DNA of 64,000 bases from Pelagibaculum spongiae (GCF_003097315.1 NZ_QDDL01000008.1:140927-204926); one strand, 5' to 3'; positions 1-9,874 are shown, numbered from the stretch's first letter. Notes: generated by a model from the sequence alone, not told the origin. Numbers and translations are program-made.

Positions 1-146
1 GTCGAATTCTTGACTGATTATATGCTGACGAAATAAAGTGAAAATCACATTCGCACCCTGTCGAGACTACATGTTGTTACACATGATTATTTATGGTCAG
101 AGTTTTGTAAGAGGCTCAGCAATAGGTGGTTTTTTATTTTGTTGTA

Positions 147-187
147 AAACACAAACTTTTATTGTTGGAGGTTTGTGTTTTTTTTTA
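147..187 (+). terminator. Rho-independent terminator of a gene left of the window
   Basis: Arms AAACACAAAC (147-156) and GTTTGTGTTT (171-180) are perfectly complementary around a 14-nt loop. The second arm runs into an uninterrupted T tract to 187. This is the classic form for the plus strand, so a rightward gene probably ends just before position 1. Confidence 0.75.
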
Positions 188-309
188 TTGCTAATTTAGG
201 TTTTTCTAAGTAAAAAGTTCCTTCGATAAATGAGTGTTTTATCAATAATTATAAATTAGTTTTCGATATTATAAAATCTCTTTCTTAAGTGTTTTTGTAA
301 GGGATAGTC

Positions 310-852
310 ATGTCTTGGCGATTGCTTGGAAATGGTTGTGATAAAAGATTTTACATTAAAGAAAATAGTGAAGTGGTAGGGAGTTTTGGAGCTATTTGTT
401 GCAGTGACAGTGTTGCTTCAAGAGAAATGAAAGCATATATAAGATTGAAGTGTGCAGGCCTTAGTAGCTTGCTGCCAGCAGTTCTTCCGTGGACGCAAGG
501 AAATATTCTTCCTGAGGGAATAACGATAAAGCCTCAATATATGATAGAACGGTTACATATAGGTCGAACATTTAAGCCGCAAATGTGTGTTTTCAATGTT
601 TCAAGGCAAGTTAATGCAGAATTAAATAAGGGTGATAAAATTAAAATCCTTAAAAGTTTGAAATTAATAGAAGATAACTTGTTTCAAGTTTGTAACATTG
701 TAGGCGAGCTAACGCTAGCGATCTGTGCGCAAAAAAAAGATATGTTTTTACTAGACTTTAGTCCGGGAGAAACAGGATCAACAGCAATTAGTCAAATTGA
801 TACTATTAAATCAGGAATTAATAATTTAAAAAAACGGATGGAAGATTGTTAG
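310..852 (+). CDS. Hypothetical 180-aa protein, possibly a degenerate kinase-like fold
   Basis: I do not recognise the family. The start is supported by an AAGGGA ribosome site at 299-304. There is no signal peptide or membrane segment. The C-terminal half contains LIEDNLFQVCNIV followed by LLDFSPGE. This weakly recalls the catalytic-loop and DFG regions of small kinase-like proteins, with REMKAYIRLK upstream where a helix-C glutamate could sit. That reading is a guess from spacing only; HRD and the glycine loop are not convincing. The gene is AT-rich, stands alone between two terminator-like hairpins, and looks like accessory DNA. A structure prediction would decide whether it is a kinase fold. 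Confidence 0.6.
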   Translation: MSWRLLGNGCDKRFYIKENSEVVGSFGAICCSDSVASREMKAYIRLKCAGLSSLLPAVLPWTQGNILPEGITIKPQYMIERLHIGRTFKPQMCVFNVSRQVNAELNKGDKIKILKSLKLIEDNLFQVCNIVGELTLAICAQKKDMFLLDFSPGETGSTAISQIDTIKSGINNLKKRMEDC

Positions 853-1109
853 TAAAATGTAAGGCTATTTTTTTATTAGCCTTGGTAGGTTCTGATCATT
901 AGATTATTCATCTAATCTCTTTTGGTTTAACTCTCCATCGATAAAGATGGGGTGTTAAATCATAAAGCTCTGTGTTTGTGGAAATAAATAATCTTTCTGT
1001 GTCTTCTTATGGGTCAGTCCTGAGTTTTAGCAAAGCGAGACATTTCATTAGTAAGTCGTTTCCCTAATTACGAGCTATATTAAGGGGTGTTTATTTCTTT
1101 CTATGCTCT

Positions 1110-2027
1110 TTATTGTTTCTTGTTGGTTAAAAAGATCCCAGCCAAAATGATTGCAGCTGCAATAGTCAATCGTGACACTAGCAGCTCATTTAAAAATATT
1201 AAACCTCCAAAAGTAGCCAGTAATGGTACCGATAATTGACTGCTTGCAGCTTGACTGGCGGTTAGCTTTGGTAATATTTGATACCAAGCCCAGTAGCCAA
1301 TTGCGGAAGTGATGCTGCCAGAAGTTAACGCCAGCAACACACCATCCACGCTAAACAATAAATACTGATTGAAAATAACTACTGCGATGGTGAGGACTAT
1401 CAGTGCGATTGGTGTTGCGAGTAAAAAACTCTGCTGCATATTTTGCAATGGTGTAAGTGTGCCGGTCTTTGCTGCCTGGGTCGCCTGCATTCCAGCCAAG
1501 GTAAAGCCACCCCAACAAACACCCGCGACCAGCATTAATAGAGCACTGCCTAATGGCGGCGTATTTAATCCGGGTAAAAACAAATAAATCAAACCAGACA
1601 AAGCAATGCCACTACCTAATATTTCATAACGATTGAGCTGCTGTTTGAAATGATGGGCATATAACAAAATGGTGATTTGCACGCTGGCGAATAAAACCAG
1701 CGCACCAGTTCCAGAGTGGATAGATAGATAAGCAATAGAAAAAAAACAGGCGTAGCCAAGTAGCAATAAGGCGCGGGCTAAACTGCCTTGGTCAAATTTT
1801 GATTTGAATGCTTGCTGGCGAATGGGGGTATTTTTTAGTCGGGTTGTTAGCTTTAAGATCAGTAATAGTGTGATAGCACCCGAAGCAAGGCGGATAGTAG
1901 AAAAGCTATATGGGTCGATCAGTAGATCTGTCAAAGCTGCCCGAGTGAGCACGGAATTAGCTGCAAAGGCGATCATTACCAGAAAGGTACTAAGAAGAAG
2001 GCTGGTTTTTTGAATTGTTATTTTCAA
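1110..2027 (-). CDS. EamA/DMT-family inner-membrane transporter
   Basis: A 305-aa, very hydrophobic protein with about ten membrane segments arranged as two EamA repeats, the usual size of drug/metabolite transporters. The N-terminal segment contains ANSVLTRAAL, and the second repeat begins near LLMLVAGVCWGGFTLAGMQA, both typical of the family. Substrates range from amino acids to drugs and cannot be predicted here. The reading frame begins with TTG at 2027. The first internal ATG would remove part of membrane segment 1, so the TTG is the better start although no clear ribosome site precedes it. It is a single gene with its own upstream region. Confidence 0.85.
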   Translation of the reverse strand: MKITIQKTSLLLSTFLVMIAFAANSVLTRAALTDLLIDPYSFSTIRLASGAITLLLILKLTTRLKNTPIRQQAFKSKFDQGSLARALLLLGYACFFSIAYLSIHSGTGALVLFASVQITILLYAHHFKQQLNRYEILGSGIALSGLIYLFLPGLNTPPLGSALLMLVAGVCWGGFTLAGMQATQAAKTGTLTPLQNMQQSFLLATPIALIVLTIAVVIFNQYLLFSVDGVLLALTSGSITSAIGYWAWYQILPKLTASQAASSQLSVPLLATFGGLIFLNELLVSRLTIAAAIILAGIFLTNKKQ

Positions 2028-2627
2028 TGTGAATTTTTCAGTTCAACCAATGAATGGTACAAGTTAGGACAACTTGTTTGGTTTGATGTTCCGTGGCAAT
2101 TGCACGGTATCAATCGTTGCATTTATTTTTGTATTATCGACCCTGTAACAGATATGGCGCATACGACGATGTAGATGTCTTGTAGTATCATTTTTGCGAA
2201 TACTTACGCAACGATTAATAGTTAAAATTTAATTCAAACTAAAATAGTCAGATATTGTGCCAGAGCAAACAGTTAAAACATTTACTTCAATAGCTCTTTT
2301 TCTGGGTGTTGGCAATCAATGTTATCTAGTGGTGTTTTCTTTTTTTAGATTAAAAAATTTAAAATTTTACCATAGCTTAAGATGAAAAAGTCAATTTAAA
2401 TATTTGTTGGTTTACTATTGGTTGGAGCTGTTTTTTAAAGTATTAGTTGACTGGTTTTGTCGGGTATTGGTTAGGACAGTTTTCTGAATAATGCGAGAAA
2501 AACACCCCCAAATTTTTTAATCAACACTCACAAAAAAATTGAATAAGTAATTTGAAAAATAGCTGGCTATCCTTTTAAAGCTAACTGCGATATGTAGTTC
2601 TTTAGCTTGTTGATTATGGAGGATCGC
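2028..2627. other. Long AT-rich intergenic region before the collagenase
   Basis: About 600 bp between divergent genes. It must hold the promoters of the EamA gene and the collagenase gene. It is rich in short A and T runs. I see no convincing operator, RNA gene or open frame in it. Confidence 0.5.
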
Positions 2628-5207
2628 ATGAGAAAATTATTAATTCCTATTGTGTTAACTAGTTTGCTGGCTTCAGGGGTGAATGCCCAACCAATTGAAG
2701 CAGGCCACCCTGAACCGTTTAACCTAGAAGAAAAGCCGCCGATTAAATTGCTTTTGAAAAATCCGCAACAACCTTCTTTTTTAGTAAACCCAGTACAACA
2801 ATCCAATATTTTACAGCAAATAACCCCGCAAGCATTGCAATTGAATAGTGCTCAAGCCGTTGCTAGTTGCAATAGCGATGACTTCGCATCTCGAAGCGGT
2901 AGTGATTTGACGGATTTTATCCGTCAAGCTCCGATCGATTGTGTTAATGATTTATTTTCATTGAGCGGCATGATGGCTTACCAAGTTTTTCGAGAATCTC
3001 AGATGGTCAGTGTTGCCAATAGTATGGCGCAGCAAAGTTTGAGTTATCAGGGGAATAACGACCAAGGTATCGAGCAGTTAGTGCTATTCCTCCGGGCTGG
3101 TTATTACGTTCAGTTCTATAAGGCCGACGATGTAGGCCAATATGGCGGTAACTTAAAAAATTCGATTCGCCAAGCGTTAGATAATTATTTCGCGTCTGAC
3201 AGCTATCCGCTGGTTAATGATGATCATGGTAATGTCTTGAGAGAAGCGATTATTTTGATAGACAGCTCGGGAGAGAATGCTCGCTACCTATTTATTGTTA
3301 AAGATATGCTAGCAAGGTTTAATCAGCAGTTTGCTGATTCTTGGTATATGCGAGCAGCCACTAATAGTGTGTTTACCGTATTGTTTCGCGGTCATTATAA
3401 CGATGATTTCAAAACCAAAATTTTTTCAGATCAATCTGTTATAAACAGCCTGCAACAGTTTATTGCTACTCATAACAATATGATTGGAAGTGATGGTGAG
3501 TTTTTGTTAAATAATGCTGCTCGTGAGTTGGGGCGATTCTTAAAACATTACCAGCTAAAAAGTATGCTGCGGCCCATGGTTAAAAGTTTGCTTGATAATT
3601 ATTCGTTTGCTAATGGGCCAGGAATTTGGGTGGGCGCAGCAGAGATGGCTGATTATTATGATTCAAGCCAATGCAATTACTACGGTGTTTGCAACTTTAA
3701 ACAACAGCTGGCGGCGCAAATTTTGCCAATTAACCACAGTTGTAGTAATTCAGTAGTGATTCGTGCTCAGCAGATGACTAGCCAACAATTAAGTGACAGC
3801 TGTGATGAGTTGGTGGCTCAAGGTGATTATTTCCATAATAAATTACAAACCGGTCAACAGCCTGTTGCAGGTGATATGAATTCATCGTTAGAAGTCGTTG
3901 TGTTTAATAGTGCCGATGATTATCAAACTTATTCAGGTACATTGTTTGGGAATTACACCAATAATGGTGGCATATATTTAGAAGGAACCCCTTCTGATGC
4001 GAACAACCAAGCGCGTTTTATTGCCTATGAAGCAACTTGGTTGCCAGATTTCCAAGTTTGGAACCTTCGTCACGAATATGTTCATTACCTAGATGGTCGC
4101 TTTAATATGAAAGGAGGTTTTTCTGATTATTTAACGGCAGATACTATCTGGTGGCTAGAAGGGCTTGGAGAATATATTGACAAGAAAAACTTCAATGACA
4201 CCGCGATTGATTTAGCTCGAACTCGCGAGTTTGGTTTATCGAGTATTTTCAAAAATGACTACAACAGTGATAGTGATCGAGTTTACCGTTGGGGTTATTT
4301 AGCCGTTCGTTTTATGTTCGAGCGCCATCCCGATGTTGTTAATCAAATACTGGGTTATTTCCGAAATGGTGATTATGCTGGCTATAACAATTATCTAAAT
4401 GCTCGCTTAACCAATTATGATAGTGAGTGGATGGATTGGTTGTTAGAAGTTGAAAGTACTGTAGGTGACGGAAGCGACAATAACGGAGAAAACCCTGCAA
4501 TTGAAGTGCTTAATGATGGTGATATGCGAGTTATTTCATCGGCCAGTAGCCTTGAGTTGCCTGAATTTAAAGTTGTAGTACCTCAGGGTACCCAACAATT
4601 AGTGATTCATATTGAATCTGGCACGGGTGATGCTGATTTATATTTGCGTCATAATGCTCAGGTGACTGTCGACCAGTGGGATTATCGCCCTTGGATAAAT
4701 GGTAATAACGAAACCATTACGGTTGATAATCCGGCAGCAGGTGAGTGGTTTATTATGGTTGCTCCTTATAATCCTTTTACCAATGTCCAACTCAGTGTTT
4801 CATTGACTAAAGATGATAACGGTGGCGGAGACAATAATGGTGGTGACGATCCGCTTGCTGAACTGCCAAATGTTTGTGCAACTCAAGATAGCAAAACCTT
4901 TATTCCAAAACTGCAAAATGAACAAGATATGGCGGCCTGTGTCGCAGGAAATCAGATAGTGTATGGTTATTTCTTTGTGCCTATGGGTGTCGATAAAGTG
5001 ACAATTAAAATTGGTCACGGTTCAGGTAATGCAGGGTTTTATTATAAAGATCAGAGTTATCCAAGTACTGCTAATTATGATGAACATATGAATGTTGGTG
5101 GTGCCAATGAAGAAGTTATTCTGAATGACCCAAGTAATTATAGGTATCATTACTTCTTATTCACTGCCGGTCATCAGAACACTTCAATTCAAATTATTAT
5201 GGAGTAG
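2628..5207 (+). CDS. Secreted microbial collagenase, peptidase family M9
   Basis: A zinc metalloprotease that cleaves triple-helical collagen outside the cell. The start at 2628 is chosen because GGAGG lies five bases upstream and the protein then opens with a clean signal peptide ending in SGVNA; the frame stays open from a TTG further upstream. The catalytic site is HEYVH (His482, Glu483, His486). The third zinc ligand is probably Glu511 in WWLEGLGEY, 25 residues later, in the context seen in M9 enzymes. An M9 N-terminal activator region covers roughly residues 70-350. A bacterial pre-peptidase C-terminal (PPC) domain spans about 620-725. An Asp/Gly-rich linker then leads to a Cys-containing C-terminal domain (about 750-859). 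The 859-aa length fits Vibrio-type collagenases. A decayed copy of the last domain lies downstream at 7430-7766. Confidence 0.95.
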   Translation: MRKLLIPIVLTSLLASGVNAQPIEAGHPEPFNLEEKPPIKLLLKNPQQPSFLVNPVQQSNILQQITPQALQLNSAQAVASCNSDDFASRSGSDLTDFIRQAPIDCVNDLFSLSGMMAYQVFRESQMVSVANSMAQQSLSYQGNNDQGIEQLVLFLRAGYYVQFYKADDVGQYGGNLKNSIRQALDNYFASDSYPLVNDDHGNVLREAIILIDSSGENARYLFIVKDMLARFNQQFADSWYMRAATNSVFTVLFRGHYNDDFKTKIFSDQSVINSLQQFIATHNNMIGSDGEFLLNNAARELGRFLKHYQLKSMLRPMVKSLLDNYSFANGPGIWVGAAEMADYYDSSQCNYYGVCNFKQQLAAQILPINHSCSNSVVIRAQQMTSQQLSDSCDELVAQGDYFHNKLQTGQQPVAGDMNSSLEVVVFNSADDYQTYSGTLFGNYTNNGGIYLEGTPSDANNQARFIAYEATWLPDFQVWNLRHEYVHYLDGRFNMKGGFSDYLTADTIWWLEGLGEYIDKKNFNDTAIDLARTREFGLSSIFKNDYNSDSDRVYRWGYLAVRFMFERHPDVVNQILGYFRNGDYAGYNNYLNARLTNYDSEWMDWLLEVESTVGDGSDNNGENPAIEVLNDGDMRVISSASSLELPEFKVVVPQGTQQLVIHIESGTGDADLYLRHNAQVTVDQWDYRPWINGNNETITVDNPAAGEWFIMVAPYNPFTNVQLSVSLTKDDNGGGDNNGGDDPLAELPNVCATQDSKTFIPKLQNEQDMAACVAGNQIVYGYFFVPMGVDKVTIKIGHGSGNAGFYYKDQSYPSTANYDEHMNVGGANEEVILNDPSNYRYHYFLFTAGHQNTSIQIIME

Positions 5208-5218
5208 TCACATTATAG

Positions 5219-5246
5219 GGCGGTCATTAATGGCCGCCTTCTTTTG
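5219..5246 (+). terminator. Terminator of the collagenase gene
   Basis: Arms GGCGGTCA (5219-5226) and TGGCCGCC (5231-5238) pair over eight bases with one G-T wobble and a four-base loop, followed by TTCTTTT. It lies 12 bases after the collagenase stop codon. Confidence 0.7.
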
Positions 5247-5311
5247 GTCAAAAAAACCACTGAAAATGTAATATTAACAACTGTAATTTTTACGTTAATC
5301 TCGTTGTTGAC

Positions 5312-5379
5312 AAAAATCACTTATCAAATGCATCTTTTACCGCTAGCATGATTCATCTCCACCTCTGCTAAATGTAATC
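5312..5379. repeat. 68-bp direct repeat, left copy
   Basis: Identical to 7863-7930 except for two substitutions (t to c, and a to g near the end). It begins AAAAATCACTTATCAAA and ends TGTAATC. It lies in non-coding DNA downstream of the collagenase. The two copies flank the leucine-rich gene and the decayed collagenase-tail ORF. Confidence 0.95.
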
Positions 5380-5636
5380 GTTTATTCAAACCTGGTGGTG
5401 GTAATCAGGACCGAGTGCGTAATCTGATTTGGGACAATAACTATCAAGATAATTGAGCGTAAAGGCTGGTAAATCATGGTTGTAGGTTTGCTTCCAAAGC
5501 TTTGGTTGGCTATAACTAAATTGGCATTATATATCAAAAATCATTGATTTGTTACATAATAGATTAGATTGTCTTAAATGATAAAAGTGAAATTATAATC
5601 TCTTTAATCTAATGAATTACACTTAAAGGTGAATGT

Positions 5637-6599
5637 ATGAATGTTAAATTCGCTGCCTATGGTTGCTTAATAGTAAGCACTTTTTGTTTTGGTCAGAACT
5701 CAACAAACTCGAACAATTTTAACAGCGCTGAAATAAAAAATACATCAGTTGATGTCGCCAGCTTATTTGGTGATGACAACTACTTAGAGGTAGAGGAGCT
5801 TCCCAAAGTTTACAGCGTGATAAACTCAAAATGCCCTATTGATACTGATTACCTTTTGATAAATCAGAATGAAATCGATAATTTTTATAATAAAAATAGA
5901 TGCACGCAGATTCAAGGGAGTTTATTTATAGGTACTTTTCGTGATTTAACGGTAGAGTCGGATATATTTAATTTAAAAGGTCTTGGGCTGATTACTTCAG
6001 TTCGTGACAATCTTTACATTAAAGTTCTTAACCTTGTTGAAGATATTAATCCTTTGTCAAGTATCAAGTACGTAGGTGGTGATATTCAAGTATTCGGGAA
6101 TGAGCACCTGACTAATATTGATGGCTTATCAAATATTAACGCATTACACGGTGAAATAATTGTTGGATACAATGTTTCGTTGGTTGATTTAAATGGATTA
6201 AAAAATATAAAGTCTGTAGATTCTGATATTTCTATAATCGGAAATCATGCACTTAATAATTTAAATGGACTTTCAGGTATTTCAAAAATAGGAGGGAGCC
6301 TATTAATTCAAGGTAATTTAGCACTAACAAGCTTGGATGGAATTGATAATATTAGTGCCAATCAAGGCGTTTCTATACTTAAAAACCCTGCCCTAGAAAG
6401 TCTGAATGGTTTGAATATCAACCAAATCGAAGAACATCCGTCTGAGTATATTTATATTAACGATAATCGCATATTAACCGAATGTTCAAATGCATGCCCT
6501 TTAATTGAAGATGCAAACACTCAATACATGCTAATCATTAGCGGTAATTCTGGTTCATGCAGAAATGCATCAACCTTACTATCTACTTGTTCAGAGTGA
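5637..6599 (+). CDS. Secreted leucine-rich/receptor L-domain-like repeat protein
   Basis: A 320-aa protein with an N-terminal signal peptide (about residues 1-19, ending CFG) and a good ribosome site (AAAGGTGA, 5625-5632). The middle is a series of beta-solenoid-like repeats of about 23 residues. They have the pattern L-x-x-L-(N/D)-G-L-x-x-I followed by a strand such as G-x-(I/L)-x-I-x-G-N. The units around residues 120-260 are clearest (LTNIDGLSNI, LVDLNGLKNI, LNNLNGLSGI, LTSLDGIDNI). This matches the L-domain/leucine-rich type found in secreted adhesion proteins. A Cys-rich cap follows near the C-terminus. The substrate is unknown; the location next to a collagenase suggests surface binding, by inference only. 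Confidence 0.75.
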   Translation: MNVKFAAYGCLIVSTFCFGQNSTNSNNFNSAEIKNTSVDVASLFGDDNYLEVEELPKVYSVINSKCPIDTDYLLINQNEIDNFYNKNRCTQIQGSLFIGTFRDLTVESDIFNLKGLGLITSVRDNLYIKVLNLVEDINPLSSIKYVGGDIQVFGNEHLTNIDGLSNINALHGEIIVGYNVSLVDLNGLKNIKSVDSDISIIGNHALNNLNGLSGISKIGGSLLIQGNLALTSLDGIDNISANQGVSILKNPALESLNGLNINQIEEHPSEYIYINDNRILTECSNACPLIEDANTQYMLIISGNSGSCRNASTLLSTCSE

Positions 6600-6630
6600 A
6601 TTGCCATAACATTTGGTAATTATTAAGATA

Positions 6631-6664
6631 TGGCTATCGAAGTTATTTCTAGATAGCCAGTTTT
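6631..6664 (+). terminator. Likely terminator after the leucine-rich gene
   Basis: TGGCTATC (6631-6638) pairs perfectly with GATAGCCA (6652-6659), followed by GTTTTGG. The T tract is short, so termination strength is uncertain. Confidence 0.5.
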
Positions 6665-6817
6665 GGCAGATTAGTTTACTCATAACTTTTCTTGTATGCA
6701 TAATACAGTTGATAAAGCACAACCTGTTATGAATATGGAAATCGCCCGCTCGGTTTCAAAAGGAATGTACCTACGATTAAAAATCGTCAGAACTGGCCGC
6801 AAGTCCGTCATGAACTG

Positions 6818-7766
6818 ATGTGTTCGATGTACTGTGATAAACGAAAGCGTTGTGCTGGTGCTACTGAAAAACAAAAGCTGTCGAGTTTGATAGCCAGCCT
6901 TGTGGGTAGTAGCAATCGTCGGGATAATTTATTTTCTGCTCTGGGTATCGATATTCAACATGATTTTTCGAGTCATCGCATGACCAAAGGTGGGCTAGAT
7001 AGTCGGGACTTTAATGTTAATACCGATAGTCTTTATGGTTTGTTGGGTGCATTAATTCTTGATGGCCTGCGTAAAGCAGATAATCAGATTAAAAACCTTC
7101 TGAAAAATGGTCTAAATAATTACAAAATATGGAATTGCCCACAATTGGGAAATAATACCGATGAAGTTCTGGGTTTTAGAATGACCAATGGATGGAAATT
7201 AAAAGTAACGGCCAGACAACAGGTGCAGGAAACTTTTTTTGATGTGAATATGTTCCGCATTTTTCAGGTAGTACATGAGCAGGTAGAAGCACTTGTGTGT
7301 AGCTATCTGGCGTCAGTGATTGGTAATGAAGTTACTGACGATAGTTTTAGCAGAGATGATAGCTCCGATGGTGACGGTAATGACAGCAGTGATAATTCAG
7401 GTGGTGGAGATAGCACTGACTTGAGCCATATTCCGAATCTTTGTTTGTCATTGGCTGCCGAAACTTTTGTTCCTCAGCTGCAAAACAGAAACCAATCAGC
7501 GAGTATATGGTTATTTCTTCGTGCCTGCGGGTATCAGTCAAATCACGCTAGAGACTGGGCATGGCGCTGGCAGCACACGGATTTATCACAAGGATCAGGG
7601 CTACTCGACTGAGCCCAGCTTCGATACTGTGACTGACGGTTCTGAGAACCATCAGAAAATTATTATCGATAATCATCAAACCAATATTTACCACCATTTT
7701 CTGACAACCTCAGAGAATAATAGAGCAAGTATTAATCTAACGATGAGTAATAGCTGGCAGCGGTAA
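6818..7766 (+). pseudogene. Frameshifted gene ending in a collagenase-type C-terminal domain
   Basis: One frame runs from 6818 to about 7480. A second frame continues to the stop at 7766. The second part (YGYFFVPAGISQITLETGHGAG and onward) is a clear homologue of the last domain of the collagenase at 2628-5207. The break lies just after LPQLQN-like sequence. Aligned to the collagenase DNA, about 23 bases are missing there, which shifts the frame. The upstream part (about 190 residues) does not match the collagenase and I do not recognise it. It stays open back to 6716 without an ATG, suggesting a lost 5' end. A Ser/Asp/Gly linker at about 7340-7420 mimics the collagenase linker. I read this as a decayed secreted protein with a shared secretion or binding domain. 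Confidence 0.7.
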
Positions 7767-7862
7767 ATTGGCTGAAAGAAAGCATTTTTTACGACCAATT
7801 CTTATATAAATGGCCTTCTTTATTTACAAGAGATATCTGACTTAAGAAAACTGAAAGAAGTT

Positions 7863-7930
7863 AAAAATCACTTATCAAACGCATCTTTTACCGCTAGCAT
7901 GATTCATCTCCACCTCTGCTAGATGTAATC
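7863..7930. repeat. 68-bp direct repeat, right copy
   Basis: 66 of 68 positions match 5312-5379. This copy ends six bases before the start codon of the hydrolase at 7937, so it also serves as that gene's leader. The flanking sequences differ from those of the left copy. Confidence 0.95.
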
Positions 7931-7936
7931 TGAGTT

Positions 7937-8857
7937 ATGAATAAAAGCAATATCCAGATTAATCCAATTCAAATAACTACGCGAGACGGCTTTTTGTTGG
8001 CGGCAAGTGAATACTTACCGCAACAAGAAAATGGCGTGGCGCTGCTAATCAGCCCAGCAATGGGGATTCCTCGTAGCTATTATCATCACTTTGCTAGTTG
8101 GTTGGCCAAGCAGGGTTTTGTTGTGATGAGCTATGACTACCGTGGAATGGGTGATAGTAAAAATATCGAGAGTAATCTTGCCCAGCGAAAATCTTTGCGG
8201 CTAACAGATTTTGGTGAACAAGATCTTAGGGCTGGCTTGGATTGGTTGTCTAAGCAACATAACCAGCTCAGGCTGATGACAATTGGCCATAGCCTAGGTG
8301 GGCAAATCTTGGGTTTGGCCGATAACAATGGTTTGGCAGAGAAATCGTTGGTCATAGCTTCTGGCTCGGGCTATTGGAAACTCTATTCACCGTTATTACG
8401 GATTAAAATGTGGCTAGTGATGTTTGGTATTATGCCGCTGGTGACGATAGTTCGCGGGCAATTTCCTGGTAAATTACTCGGTGGTGGTGATGACTTACCA
8501 AGATCAATTGCTCTTAGTTGGGCAGCTTGGTGTCGTAATCCACACTATGTTAGTGATCAGCGAAAACAGCCAATTCGAACCCACTACAATCAGCAAAAGC
8601 AGATGCGTTTTATCGCCATTAGTGATGATACTGATTTTGCGCCGATGGCTTGCGTTAAAGCGCTTCAGAGTTTTTATCAAGCCGAGAGTAGTGAACTACT
8701 GTTGCTGAACCCTAAAGATTATCAAGCAGGAAAAATAGGACATTTTGGTTTCTTTCGTCGTAATATGCCTCAAAAGCTTTGGAAAGATACGGCTGACTGG
8801 CTGCTGCAATCTGCATTAGTTAGTAAGGAACAAGTAGAAGCGGTTGTGTCTGTTTAG
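7937..8857 (+). CDS. Alpha/beta hydrolase (serine aminopeptidase S33/hydrolase-4 type)
   Basis: A 306-aa cytoplasmic hydrolase. The nucleophile elbow is GHSLGG (TIGHSLGGQILGLA), the oxyanion region is PAMGIPRSYYHHFASWL, and DYRGMGDS is the typical strand-4 motif. A late GHFGFFRR supplies the probable catalytic His. There is no signal peptide. It lies 42 bases upstream of the lipid A acyltransferase in the same direction, so the two are probably co-transcribed. The substrate cannot be deduced; lysophospholipase or esterase activity would fit the neighbour but is inference. The 68-bp repeat lies immediately upstream of the start. Confidence 0.85.
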   Translation: MNKSNIQINPIQITTRDGFLLAASEYLPQQENGVALLISPAMGIPRSYYHHFASWLAKQGFVVMSYDYRGMGDSKNIESNLAQRKSLRLTDFGEQDLRAGLDWLSKQHNQLRLMTIGHSLGGQILGLADNNGLAEKSLVIASGSGYWKLYSPLLRIKMWLVMFGIMPLVTIVRGQFPGKLLGGGDDLPRSIALSWAAWCRNPHYVSDQRKQPIRTHYNQQKQMRFIAISDDTDFAPMACVKALQSFYQAESSELLLLNPKDYQAGKIGHFGFFRRNMPQKLWKDTADWLLQSALVSKEQVEAVVSV

Positions 8858-8899
8858 CCGATCTTGAACAGAGCAGGGTTTGATTGACAGGAATCAGAG

Positions 8900-9874
8900 A
8901 TGTCACAAGAAAAACCAGAATCACTCGAGAATCAAGCACAGCAGAAAACCTATACCTCGGATTATCACTTCCAATGGAAATTCTTGCATCCGAAGTACTT
9001 GGGGTTGTGGCTGTTGGTGCTAATTCTGTTTATTCTTGGACGATTACCATTACCTGCTTTTTTTGCTACTGGCCGTGCAATGGGGCGTTTATTAATGAAG
9101 TTAGGCGGGAGTCGTTTACGAGTTACCCGACAAAACCTAGCCTTGTGCTTTCCCGAAAAGACAGATCAACAACGTGAGCAATTGCTAAAGCAGAATTTTG
9201 AAACTTTAGGGATTGCCTTGCTGGAACCAGGCTTGGCTTGGTTTGCATCTCGCAGCAGAATTCAGCGGTTGGGGCGATTTGAAATCGATCCAGAACTACA
9301 AACTCATCTTGAGCAGGGTAAGCCTATTTTATTAAGTGCCTTGCATATGACATGCCTTGAAATGGCCTGTCGGATAGCCAGTGAAAACATGCCTTTTAAT
9401 TTGCTGTATCGTCCTAATAACAATCCATTATTTGAGTATCTATCTGGAAAATTTCGGCAAAGACCTAAGTTCAAGACCCGATTTATTCCACGTAAACAAG
9501 TTAAAGATTTACTGCATTTCATGCAGCATGATGAGCCAGGAATGATCCTCCCTGATCAAGATTTTGGGCCAAAGCGCAGTGTATTTATGCCATTTTTTGG
9601 TGTAAACACGGCCACTGTGATGAGTACAAGTGATTTTGCTCGCCAAACATTTGCGTCGGTTGCAATAGTCACTATTTACTTAGAAAAAACCGGCTATGTG
9701 GTGAAGTTTTCAGCACCATTAAAAAACTTTCCCAGCGATGATTCCTTCGCCGATACATTGCGTTTAAATCAGTTAACTGAGCAACGAATTCTCGAGCATC
9801 CCGAGCAATATTTATGGCAGCATCGGCGTTTCAAAACACGCCCTGAAGGTGAGTCATCGCTTTACCAAAAATAA
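8900..9874 (+). CDS. Lipid A biosynthesis acyltransferase (LpxL/HtrB family)
   Basis: An inner-membrane enzyme that adds a secondary acyl chain from acyl-ACP to the Kdo2-lipid A precursor. The 324-aa length is right for the family. One N-terminal membrane anchor covers about residues 35-60. The catalytic H-x4-E motif is ALHMTCLEMA. Family landmarks RPNNNPL and PEQYLWQHRRFKTRPEGE are present in order. AGGA lies eight bases before the ATG. It follows an alpha/beta hydrolase in a likely two-gene unit. LpxL and LpxP cannot be separated from sequence reading alone, so no symbol is given. Confidence 0.9.
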   Translation: MSQEKPESLENQAQQKTYTSDYHFQWKFLHPKYLGLWLLVLILFILGRLPLPAFFATGRAMGRLLMKLGGSRLRVTRQNLALCFPEKTDQQREQLLKQNFETLGIALLEPGLAWFASRSRIQRLGRFEIDPELQTHLEQGKPILLSALHMTCLEMACRIASENMPFNLLYRPNNNPLFEYLSGKFRQRPKFKTRFIPRKQVKDLLHFMQHDEPGMILPDQDFGPKRSVFMPFFGVNTATVMSTSDFARQTFASVAIVTIYLEKTGYVVKFSAPLKNFPSDDSFADTLRLNQLTEQRILEHPEQYLWQHRRFKTRPEGESSLYQK

